Positions 38,363-45,607 of a DNA stretch of 64,000 nt are shown piece after piece. The stretch is from the NCBI GenBank assembly GCA_007859835.1, contig SJPJ01000001.1:950453-1014452 (forward strand), written 5' to 3'. The stretch is from Novipirellula herctigrandis. Its GTDB lineage: Bacteria > Planctomycetota > Planctomycetia > Pirellulales > Pirellulaceae. A model generated the notes under the pieces. It was given only the letters and a program-made list of their open reading frames with translations, had not been told where the DNA came from and made no database searches. The translations under genes were made by a program, and so were the position numbers. Numbering within the stretch: the stretch's first letter is position 1; every line of letters begins with the position of its first letter.

Positions 38363-39403
38363 TTTGATCTGACGCGCCACCAAAAGCGGGTGTTCCGCAT
38401 CACGAATGGCTCCTGTCACCGCAACACGGTTGAACCCCGCATCAATAACTTGGGACAAGTTCGTCAAATCAATTCCTCCAATCGCAAACGCCGGAAGATG
38501 GCTGCGCGAGGCGACTTGCTTCAAGAATTCAGTACCGGCATATTGATCGAATTGCTTCGTTCGGCTCGAAAACACGGGACCGCAACCAATATAGTCCGCT
38601 CCGCCGGATTCGGCCGAGTCGACCAGGTCAACCGAATGCGTCGAAAGGCCCACGATTCGGCGGGGGCCGACCATCGACCGAACAATCGAAATCGGCAACT
38701 CTTCTTGCCCGACGTGAACCCCGTCCGCATCAGCAGCCACAGCGATATCCGGACGATCGTTGACAATGAAGAGCCGACCAAGCCCGCGCGCGATTTTGGC
38801 CGCGACAACGGATCGAGAGTAGAGCGTGCGGTCATCGACCGCCTTGTCTCGCAGTTGAAAAATATCGACCCCGGCGTCCGATAGCCCCCGGATGGACAAA
38901 ACAAATGCCTCTTCGCTCGCATGGGCATCGATCAGAAAATACAGACGCGATTGCCGGAGCAGCCCAAGCCGATCACTCGTGTCGACTCGTAACTCAAGCG
39001 ACGCACAATGGTGATAAGCGCGGTAGCGAATCTGTTCAACCTCTTTTGCCAGCGCCGCATCGATTGTTTTGCCGTATTCTTCGATCACTCGAAGCGACTG
39101 CTGGACACGCGAAGCTGCCGCAGCCACAACGCCCGACGCATCGGCCCGCTCGTATTCGGAATCGTTTTCGATTTTCGTCCCCACGTCACCCGGGGTATCC
39201 CGCGAGGCAAGCAATTGGTCGCGAGACAGAAAGCGGTTCACGGAGGTGCTCAAATCATGCCGGATCGTTTTGAATGATTCCGTCAGCTTGGAATCCTCGA
39301 GGTCAAATCGAGCGAATTCTTCGAGCGTCCGAACACCTTCGGTGGCTCGATTGATCGAAGCATCCAAGATCCGATAAATCGCACGCAGGGAGGAAGAATT
39401 CAT
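38348..39403 (-). CDS. thiE: Thiamine-phosphate synthase with N-terminal ThiD2 domain
   Basis: I start this at ATG 39403 (MNSSSLRAIYRILDASINR), giving 351 aa; the frame is open 41 codons further but that part is not protein-like. Residues 1-150 match the ThiD2 domain (RILDASINRATEGVRTLEEFARF), a proposed HMP-phosphate kinase or partner domain found fused to ThiE. Residues 165-351 are ThiE: QLRDK near 212, IVNDRPDIA near 237, DGVHVGQEELP near 252, GLSTHS near 277 and GPVFSSRTK near 300. It joins the thiazole and pyrimidine halves of thiamine phosphate. No other thiamine gene is in the window. The tail overlaps the VWA gene by 15 bases on the opposite strand. Confidence 0.87.
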   Translation of the reverse strand: MNSSSLRAIYRILDASINRATEGVRTLEEFARFDLEDSKLTESFKTIRHDLSTSVNRFLSRDQLLASRDTPGDVGTKIENDSEYERADASGVVAAAASRVQQSLRVIEEYGKTIDAALAKEVEQIRYRAYHHCASLELRVDTSDRLGLLRQSRLYFLIDAHASEEAFVLSIRGLSDAGVDIFQLRDKAVDDRTLYSRSVVAAKIARGLGRLFIVNDRPDIAVAADADGVHVGQEELPISIVRSMVGPRRIVGLSTHSVDLVDSAESGGADYIGCGPVFSSRTKQFDQYAGTEFLKQVASRSHLPAFAIGGIDLTNLSQVIDAGFNRVAVTGAIRDAEHPLLVARQIKSQLL

Positions 39404-39543
39404 GAAAATCAAGAGCAAAAATGAGGAAACTGAACCAGCAAGATCCGCTATTTTAGCAGCAACACACACATCCGCCGAGAACACCCCCTTCACACTTCCC
39501 GCGTCACACTTCAAACTTTCGCACATGCCCTCGGTATGGAGGG

Positions 39544-39616
39544 GCCCTCGTAGCTCAGGGGATAGAGCACCGCTTTCCTAAAGCGGGTGTCGGAGGTTCG
39601 AATCCTCTCGAGGGTG
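39544..39616 (+). tRNA. tRNA-Arg (anticodon CCT)
   Basis: The 73-nt cloverleaf folds fully by eye. The acceptor stem is GCCCTCG (39544-39550) with CGAGGGT (39609-39615), its first pair being G-U; the discriminator is G. The D arm is GCTC...GAGC, the anticodon stem CCGCT/AGCGG with loop TTCCTAA (anticodon CCT at 39577-39579), and the T arm GGAGG TTCGAAT CCTCT. CCA is not encoded; a T-run follows. It decodes the rare Arg codon AGG. tRNA genes of this kind are frequent integration targets, and the sequence downstream is a field of remnants. Confidence 0.95.
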
Positions 39617-39627
39617 CTTTTCGGTAA

Positions 39628-39683
39628 CCGCACGCCTGGATCCGCACGCCTGGATCCGCACGCCTGGATCCGCACGCCTGGAT
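39628..39683 (+). repeat. Four perfect tandem copies of a 14-bp unit
   Basis: The unit CCGCACGCCTGGAT occurs at 39628, 39642, 39656 and 39670 with no mismatch, ending 67 bases after the tRNA. Each unit contains GGATCC across the junction. There are no spacers, so it is not a CRISPR array. Perfect identity suggests recent slippage or a protein-binding iteron-like site. Confidence 0.95.
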
Positions 39684-39741
39684 CAAGCGTGCTGTCACAA
39701 TGGATTGCCCGCGCACAATCATCCCACCTGCATGGCGCATC

Positions 39742-39755
39742 ACGCATGCATGCGT
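39742..39755. repeat. 14-bp perfect palindrome
   Basis: ACGCATGCATGCGT is its own reverse complement. It lies 58 bases beyond the 14-bp tandem repeat and just before the end of the NusG remnant. Possible binding site; may also be chance. Confidence 0.5.
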
Positions 39756-39777
39756 CATCTCGCTGCATACCCAATAC

Positions 39778-39987
39778 CTAGAGCGGCTCAACCATAAAGT
39801 CATCAATTTCGACCGACACTCCTTGATGCAAGTAGTGCACGGCGATCAACAGGCGGCTACCGGTTTTCCTTTTAATGATGGTCCCCTCAAGCCCTTGAAA
39901 CGCTCCCGACTTCACCCGGACTTTTTTTCCCGGTGTGAGCCGTGACTCGATCGTCATCGCAGCGCCTGTGGAGGTTCTTCCGGAATT
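39778..39987 (-). pseudogene. Truncated NusG/RfaH-like protein, KOW domain only
   Basis: Reading the minus strand from 39987 to the TAG at 39778 gives about 70 codons ending in a KOW domain: LTPGKKVRVKSGAFQGLEG followed by SRLLIAVHYL and VSVEIDDFMVEPL. This is the C-terminal half of a NusG/RfaH/UpxY-type transcription factor. The NGN half that binds RNA polymerase is missing; upstream the frame runs into the stop codon of the ISL3 remnant. An internal ATG at 39957 could yield a 59-aa KOW peptide, but no ribosome site is evident. It most likely lost its front part through the insertion next to it. RfaH-like NusG paralogs usually sit at the head of polysaccharide clusters, so one may have been here. 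Confidence 0.7.
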
Positions 39988-40353
39988 TTAGTGGCAGGTA
40001 TTCGGCATCATTTCCAGTTTGCTGCAAAAGAAGAGGATTCGTAGGCGGTAGCTCTTGAAAGTGCGGAAGCCTCTTGCCTCTGATCTATTGCTTTTGGTTC
40101 GGCTGTTGAACCCTTCGGCAACGGCATTGGTAAATCGGTATCGAAAATCGCTCAACAGTCCATCCATATGGGACTTCAATATCCTGCCGACCTTCTTAAT
40201 CGGTTCGAGACGACTTCGGATCTCCCAGCCGCACCAACGCTCGAAGAAGTCCTCTGCCGAGTAGGCGTCGACGTAAGTCCAAAAGTCTAGAAAGCTTTCC
40301 TTGATGGCCCAGGCTCGACCCGTCTTCAGATCGCCTCGCTGAATCGTAGCAAC
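39988..40353 (-). pseudogene. C-terminal fragment of an ISL3-family transposase
   Basis: The minus strand is open from 40353 (just after a TGA at 40354-40356) to TAA at 39988, about 121 codons. It reads AWAIKESFLDFW, AEDFFERWCGWEIRSRLEP, ILKSHMDGLLSDFRYRFTNA and VAEGFNSRTKSNRSEARGF. This is the catalytic C-terminal end of ISL3 (IS204/IS1001-type) transposases; NAVAEGFNS holds the conserved Glu region. The zinc-finger N-terminus and most of the DDE core are gone, so it cannot transpose. A shorter peptide from TTG 40179 is possible but unlikely. It separates the NusG remnant from a zinc-ribbon remnant and is probably what broke them. Confidence 0.75.
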
Positions 40354-40424
40354 TCAATTGGAACCCAAAGCCTCCGTCCACACACCGGACATGACTGATT
40401 GAAATAGAGTGCTTTGTTACGCAT
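40326..40424 (-). pseudogene. N-terminal fragment with one zinc-ribbon knuckle
   Basis: ATG 40424 opens a 32-codon frame (MRNKALYFNQSCPVCGRRLW then VPIELL) that shifts into the ISL3 remnant and stops at 40326. CPVCGRRLWVPIELL looks like the first half of a planctomycete zinc-ribbon (C-x-x-C then a second C-x-x-C pair), but the second pair is absent. The join with the ISL3 text is near 40350. It may be the start of a regulator interrupted by the insertion, or simply the N-terminus of a transposase in another frame. Confidence 0.4.
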
Positions 40425-41445
40425 CATTTTTCCATTGCTTAAGGATCTTACTGCTCTACCAATCGTAGTTATGACCTTTTCTGTTCGCAGTTTGAATCGA
40501 GAGCTTCACGGTCCTTTAATGGTGGATACGACTAGGCATAAGTGAGTGGATTCTGCACAAACGTGCCAATGGGTAAGACTGAAATTATGTTTAGCATTTC
40601 GTCCCATTTTGGAGAATTTTTTTTTGTTAAGCAACACGACAGCGACTGAAGTCCTCAGCTTGGAAGACACAATCGATAGGTCGCTAGCTGATGACCCCAC
40701 ACTTTTGTAGTTGACATCAGTGCATCGTCCGACACACGCAAGTTCGCCCAAGCAATTTCTGACTGCCAAGCGAGCAACAAGGCAGTGATGTTTGGTTCAC
40801 TACAACGAGTAGATCCGAGACACGAAAGAGTGTGTGCCAGCGTTTTTTGCGCACTAGAAATCACGATCTATTTAGTCGACATTGATGCCGCCTGTATTGC
40901 CTGGGCCTAACACGATTAGCTTTGCCTTGCATCACAGTGCTGCAAAATCGGGTTGGCGAAAAAAACCAGGTGAGGCCAGTTAGAGACTTGCTTGCCAGCC
41001 GTTTAGGCGGCTAGCAACGATTGTCCCAAGGACAGTTGAGATCCCTCTTGGACTCTTGAATGCCGAGGATCTTGAATGCCGAGGATCAGGCGGAACCGTC
41101 CATTGGTATCGTGCAAGCGGATACGCCTCAAGCGGAAGCGCGCGACCAAAAGGTAATGCGCCCCGTCCGATCAAAGCCTCTGGTAAGGCTTTACTTCTTG
41201 CACCAAAAAGCTGACGCAAAGAGTGTGAAAACACATCTAAGGCGTGCTTCTTACTGCGGTTCCAGCTGCCGCTAGTCTGCACAAAGTTTGTGATTCTTCG
41301 ACAAAACAATGGCGGTTTCTGGCAATTGTCGTAACAATTAACAGGAATTCGCTCGCAAACTTTTCCCCCAGCAACTTCCCTTTTCTGCTGGTCGCCGACA
41401 AGATCGCGGCACCTTCACCATCCTCGTGCTTCAGGAACTTAAGCC
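40425..41445. other. Gene-poor region after the remnant block
   Basis: About 1 kb with no supported gene. Frames of 70-109 codons exist on both strands, but they carry no domain and no ribosome site. A 16-bp direct duplication CTTGAATGCCGAGGAT occurs at 41055-41070 and 41071-41086. The region is slightly more A+T-rich than its neighbours and fits decayed DNA from an old insertion. Confidence 0.5.
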
Positions 41446-42108
41446 TTGAAATATGCGCACTTGAATCGACGTTCGGCAATTGCCGCCGGAGGCATGGCCC
41501 TGTTTTCGACTCCGGGTTTGTTCGCTGAAGAACTACTCGCGACGCCGCGGTTGACCGAAGGACCGTTCTTTCCAGATCGACTCCCTTTGGATCAGGACAA
41601 TGATTTGATCATTGTCAATGACAACACGACGCCGGCGGTTGGCGAAATCACTCATCTGACAGGTCGCATTTTGACCAAATCTGGGTCAGAGGTTCAAAAT
41701 GCGACGGTCGAGATTTGGCAATGTGATGCCAACGCGGTGTACCTGCATTCGCGTGACAGCGATCGAAAAAAACAACAGCAAGACCAGAACTTTCAAGGCT
41801 ACGGTAAATTTGAAACAGCGTCGGATGGTGGTTACCGTTTTCGCACCATCAAACCGGTCCCTTACCCTGGGCGTCCGGCTCCGCATATTCACATCAAAGT
41901 GTCCCAAAACGGACACGAAGTCTTGACAACCCAATTGATGATTCGCGGCCACGAAGGGAACGCCCGCGACGGAGTCTTTCGTCGAGCAGGTGATGTTGCG
42001 GAACGAGAACGGATTCTGGGCGACTTCAAGCCACTACCGGATTCAAAGATCGGTGAATTGGCATGCCATTTTGATATCGTGTTGGGCCGTACTCCTGCAG
42101 ATCGTTAA
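41446..42108 (+). CDS. Tat-exported intradiol ring-cleavage dioxygenase family protein
   Basis: The 220-aa protein starts with TTG; AGGAA lies 9 bases upstream. NRRSAIAAGGMALF at the N-terminus is a twin-arginine signal, so the folded metalloprotein is exported. The fold is that of protocatechuate 3,4-dioxygenase-type enzymes: LTEGPFF near residue 36, a hydrophobic VEIWQCDANAVY near 90 and PYPGRPAPHIHIKV near 139. Likely Fe(III) ligands are Tyr99, Tyr140, His147 and His149. It is shorter than many members but the site looks complete. The real substrate may not be an aromatic catabolite; exported members with Tat signals are widespread in planctomycetes and uncharacterised. It stands alone. 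Confidence 0.85.
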   Translation: MKYAHLNRRSAIAAGGMALFSTPGLFAEELLATPRLTEGPFFPDRLPLDQDNDLIIVNDNTTPAVGEITHLTGRILTKSGSEVQNATVEIWQCDANAVYLHSRDSDRKKQQQDQNFQGYGKFETASDGGYRFRTIKPVPYPGRPAPHIHIKVSQNGHEVLTTQLMIRGHEGNARDGVFRRAGDVAERERILGDFKPLPDSKIGELACHFDIVLGRTPADR

Positions 42109-42433
42109 TCCGATTGACGTCCTCCGTCATCAGATACCTTCTCAAACATTCAAGTGACGTTCCGCTAGTCACTATCGAGAGCAATCCCTCTCATTTTTTT
42201 CAAGAAACCATCATGTTTGGGGGATCCCCAAAAGGCGTAAGTCGAGATTGTCATTTTTCGACGTCCAACGACGGGGTCCCCGGCCGCAAACTGAAATTGT
42301 GAGGAAATGGGTGTGACGAATACGGATCGAAATTCCCCTTACAGGTAGCGGCCGTTTTCATCAAACAGAACTCTTATCCTCACGGCAACAAGAATCTAAT
42401 GTTACTTTCGCAACGCTAACGAAAGCTCCTCGA
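42109..42433. other. Intergenic region with one hairpin
   Basis: Between the dioxygenase and the terpene-cyclase-fold gene there is no supported gene. A compact hairpin TTTGGGG-GAT-CCCCAAA spans 42216-42232, without a T-run, so it is at best a weak terminator. A 62-codon frame across it lacks any domain. Confidence 0.4.
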
Positions 42434-44110
42434 ATGGCTGCATCTTCTCAATCCGGCCTGCTAGAACCACCAATTGTACCTCCACCGATTGCACCACCCA
42501 TTGTGGCTCAACCGGCCGTAGCGCGACATGCGATGCATCCACGTTGGCTTGGAACGGATATTCGCCAACCCTTTGCGAAGACGAAACAGACGCCACCGAA
42601 GAGAGCTAAATCTGCAGAGATCCAAAACATTCCAATCGCGTGGCCGTTGATTGAGGAAGAACAGCCATTCAAAGCAAAACCAAAGCGAAGCGTCCGCTGC
42701 TATCGTGCATTCAAACGGCGAATCGAGGACACCCCTGCTTGGCTTATCAGTACCGTCTTGCATTTGATTCTGTTACTCGTACTTGCGTTCATCACGATCT
42801 CGATCGACGAATCTAGCCCGCTGCTGCTGTCATTAAGTCAAGGCGACCGAGATGCGGTTGCGGCGTTTACCGAATTTTCGATCGCCCCGGTTGAATTGCC
42901 AGATGAGTTCACAAGCGAGGCGGACCATGAAACAGAAATCCAAACGGTCGAATTGCCCCCCCAGCCAATCGTGATCGAGCCCATTTCCTTTGCAAGTGTC
43001 GAACCAATGCTTGACGCAATGAAGCAATCGTCTGTTTCGGACGGAATTTCCGCCAAGCTAGCCGCAATGGACACGTCGATGTTTGGCGGTCGTAGCGGGG
43101 CGATGAAGAAAGCTCTGCTAAGAGAATTCGGAGGAACCGAGGAGACCGAGAAGGCGGTCGAATTGGGGCTTCAATGGCTCAAACGACAACAGAATTACGA
43201 CGGCAGTTGGAGTTTGGTGGGGCCGTATAGCAGCGGTGCTCCGTTCGAGAACAAAACCGCTGCGACTGCAATGGCGTTATTGGCATTCATGGGGGCGGGT
43301 AACACGCACCAAAGCGGAATCTATCGGGTGCACGTTCAGAAGGCTGCGGCATGGCTGGTCGCCCAACAAGATCGAAGCGGCTTTATGGCCCATAAAACCC
43401 ACAACCAGCAAAAAATGTATGCGCAAGCTCAAGCGACGATCGCATTGTGTGAATTGTATGCAATGACGAAAGACGACTGGCTACACCCACATGCTCAAGC
43501 GGCGTGCGACTTTGCCGTGCAATCCCAATCACCCCAAGGTGGTTGGCGTTACCAACCGCGATTCGATTCGGATACATCCGTCACCGGATGGTTCGTGATG
43601 GGATTGAAAAGCGGTCAGGCGGCCGGTTTGCGAGTCGAGCGGTACGTCTTTGATAATGTCGAGAAGTACCTTGATTCGGTCGGCAGCGACTACAATTCGC
43701 AGTATGCGTACAAATTGGGTGAAGTTGCCTCGCCATCAATGACTGCCGAAGGAATCCTCTGCCGCCAATATCTGGGTTGGCATCGAAACCAACCTGGGAT
43801 GGCGCAAGGACTAGGATCGTTGGCGACCAATCATCCATTGAATACGCGTGCGCCGGACGTCTATTACTGGTACTACGCAACCCAAGCAATGCATCATTAT
43901 GGCGGACCACTGTGGACGCAGTGGAACGAGACAATGCGAGTCGGAATTCCAGCGACGCAAATACAACGGGGCAACGAAAAAGGAAGCTGGTCACCGCTTC
44001 GCGATGCATGGGGCTCACACGGCGGACGTCTCTACACAACGTGCATGTCACTGTACTGCTTGGAAGTCTACTACCGCCATATGCCATTGTATTCACTCGA
44101 TGAAGAGTAG
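42434..44110 (+). CDS. Membrane-anchored prenyltransferase/squalene-cyclase-repeat protein
   Basis: The 558-aa protein has a Pro-rich N-terminus (about 1-30), a basic linker, one TM at about 100-121 (WLISTVLHLILLLVLAFITI) and a long acidic extracytoplasmic spacer. Residues 235-550 are an alpha/alpha toroid with QW-like repeats (LQWLKRQQNYDGSW near 243; ACDFAVQSQSPQGGWRY near 356; NEKGSWSPLRDAWGSHGGR near 515). The fold is that of terpene cyclases, but the DxDD acid motif of squalene-hopene cyclases is not seen, so it is more likely a binding or scaffold protein. The ECF sigma gene starts 66 bases downstream, so they are probably co-transcribed. Confidence 0.8.
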   Translation: MAASSQSGLLEPPIVPPPIAPPIVAQPAVARHAMHPRWLGTDIRQPFAKTKQTPPKRAKSAEIQNIPIAWPLIEEEQPFKAKPKRSVRCYRAFKRRIEDTPAWLISTVLHLILLLVLAFITISIDESSPLLLSLSQGDRDAVAAFTEFSIAPVELPDEFTSEADHETEIQTVELPPQPIVIEPISFASVEPMLDAMKQSSVSDGISAKLAAMDTSMFGGRSGAMKKALLREFGGTEETEKAVELGLQWLKRQQNYDGSWSLVGPYSSGAPFENKTAATAMALLAFMGAGNTHQSGIYRVHVQKAAAWLVAQQDRSGFMAHKTHNQQKMYAQAQATIALCELYAMTKDDWLHPHAQAACDFAVQSQSPQGGWRYQPRFDSDTSVTGWFVMGLKSGQAAGLRVERYVFDNVEKYLDSVGSDYNSQYAYKLGEVASPSMTAEGILCRQYLGWHRNQPGMAQGLGSLATNHPLNTRAPDVYYWYYATQAMHHYGGPLWTQWNETMRVGIPATQIQRGNEKGSWSPLRDAWGSHGGRLYTTCMSLYCLEVYYRHMPLYSLDEE

Positions 44111-44176
44111 CGGTGACTTCAAATCGCTAATAATTTCGTTAACTAAAGGGCAACGCTTCTATTTGAGATTACCCTC

Positions 44177-44755
44177 ATGGCCTACGCTTTCGACACTCGG
44201 ACTTCGCATACGCAAACCGCATCGGATTCGGAGTTGATCCAAATCGCGATCCGTGGCGAGCCGAGCGGCTTTGAACAATTGGTTCTTCGTTACTACGACA
44301 AGCTCCATACATCGCTCAGCATCAATGTCGGGTGCCCTTGCGCCGCCGAGGATATCGTTCAAGATGCATGGATGAAGGCGTTTACGAATCTTGAAAAACT
44401 ACGTGATCATGGCCAATTCTATTCTTGGCTATACCGGATTGCACTCAATTCGCGACGAACGTATGTGCCAAGCAAACATCGATCCCTACAGCTTGGATCG
44501 ATCGAAGAAAGTCGAATAAGGCCAAGAGCGAAGCGGAATGAGTCACCGTCGGAAATTGCGGAGCGGAATGAAGAATGCCGCCGAGTCCGCCTGGCGCTCG
44601 CTAAAATCGATCCGTTACATCGGACCATATTGATTTTACGAGAGTACGAGTTGTATGACTACGAATCGATCGCGAAAGTCATGCAGACGAACACCGGGAC
44701 CGTTCGCAGCCGTCTGCACCGCGCTCGTAGAAAGCTGAAGGAACGGTTGGAATAG
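44177..44755 (+). CDS. ECF-type RNA polymerase sigma factor
   Basis: The 192-aa protein has sigma2 at about 20-90 (ELIQIAIRGEPSGFEQLVLRYY; AEDIVQDAWMKAFTNLEKL) and sigma4 at about 130-190 (IDPLHRTILILREYELYDYESIAKVM; GTVRSRLHRARRKLKERL). It directs transcription of an unknown regulon. Neighbours suggest an envelope regulon: the TM terpene-cyclase-fold protein upstream and secreted proteins downstream. No anti-sigma gene with a zinc-binding motif is adjacent; control may come from one of the Ser/Thr kinases of this region. Confidence 0.93.
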   Translation: MAYAFDTRTSHTQTASDSELIQIAIRGEPSGFEQLVLRYYDKLHTSLSINVGCPCAAEDIVQDAWMKAFTNLEKLRDHGQFYSWLYRIALNSRRTYVPSKHRSLQLGSIEESRIRPRAKRNESPSEIAERNEECRRVRLALAKIDPLHRTILILREYELYDYESIAKVMQTNTGTVRSRLHRARRKLKERLE

Positions 44756-45010
44756 CTAGCTGATTAAGTTACTTGCCTATGTCGCAAGTTTTTGTTGGCG
44801 TCACGCCGAAAATGGCCTCCTCCAAAAAAATGCTCAATTTTCTTCTCTTCCGTGACAACGCTTCTGCAAAACAGTCCTTTCTAGTTAAGGACGTTGCTTC
44901 AACACTGTGATTTCCGTCACGCCAATCGGGTCAACCCAAGGCGGCCGAGATCTGCAATGACAGCAACATCCCTGCAAACCCTCTCTTCTAAACGCACTGG
45001 GAGATTTCCG

Positions 45011-45496
45011 ATGTCGACGCACACTAAGACCTTAACCATGATCCTGTCCCTGTTCGCGGCTTTGTTGGCGTCATCGAACGAAGTCGCCGCTCAATGCTCC
45101 GGTGGCGGAGGGCGAGGCGGACCTCCCATACGTTCAATGACACCAACCTCACCGACTGGATCACTCAGTTCATTGGCATCGATTGGTTCGGTCTCCCCCA
45201 ACACGTACTCATACCAACGAGCGATCGCACTGCAGCAAATGCAGATGTACGCGATGCAGCGCCAGATGCAAATGCAGCAGCAACAACTTAACTCGATTCG
45301 TCAACAGCAATTGCTGCAACAAGCGGATGAAGAGAGGCAAGTTCTGACAGCGACAAGAATGGAAAGGGCCGAAAAGAAGCGTCAAGCACGAGCCTCGCGG
45401 ATTGCCGCGATGAAGGCTAAGTACGAAGCGAAATTGGCTGAGGCATCCACTTCGACGGCGAGCCGTCTCGTCTCAACGAATCCGTTCCCGCGATAA
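45011..45496 (+). CDS. Small secreted Gln/Met-rich protein
   Basis: I start it at ATG 45011 (MSTHTKTLTMILSLFAALLA), preceded by GGGAGATTT; the longer frame has no signal peptide at its start. The 161-aa protein has a signal peptide ending near VAAQ, a Gly-rich stretch with one Cys (CSGGGGRGG) and a central Gln/Met-rich coiled coil at about 75-115 (repeats of MQMQ and QQQ). The basic C-terminal half follows. No known domain. It lies between the first ECF sigma gene and the matrixin gene on the same strand and may belong to a small surface operon. Confidence 0.6.
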   Translation: MSTHTKTLTMILSLFAALLASSNEVAAQCSGGGGRGGPPIRSMTPTSPTGSLSSLASIGSVSPNTYSYQRAIALQQMQMYAMQRQMQMQQQQLNSIRQQQLLQQADEERQVLTATRMERAEKKRQARASRIAAMKAKYEAKLAEASTSTASRLVSTNPFPR

Positions 45497-45607
45497 AGAT
45501 CGCAAATCGCTGCGGCTTCGAGTCGCTGCCAAAAGTCAACCGTGGCCGAAAGTCCACGCCACGCCATCAAGCTCAAACGAGAAACCACCCTTAACCGAGA
45601 AACGGGT

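Noticed and set aside
39628-39683. Possible CRISPR array
   Set aside because: The units are tandem without spacers and there are no cas genes in the window.
40506-40864. Minus-strand frames of 69-87 codons in the gene-poor region
   Set aside because: Cysteine- and serine-rich translations without domains, no ribosome sites, and no match to neighbouring gene style.
40980-41309. A 109-codon minus-strand frame
   Set aside because: It spans a direct duplication and has no domain or start signal; probably chance.
39544-41445. Integrated island with a second tRNA-end copy
   Set aside because: I looked for a repeat of the tRNA 3' end (GGTTCGAATCCTCTCGAG) downstream and saw none, and there is no integrase gene, so an intact island cannot be claimed.
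42216-42232. Hairpin TTTGGGG-GAT-CCCCAAA as a terminator for the dioxygenase gene
   Set aside because: It lies about 110 bases after the stop and lacks a T-run; kept only as a note in the intergenic entry.
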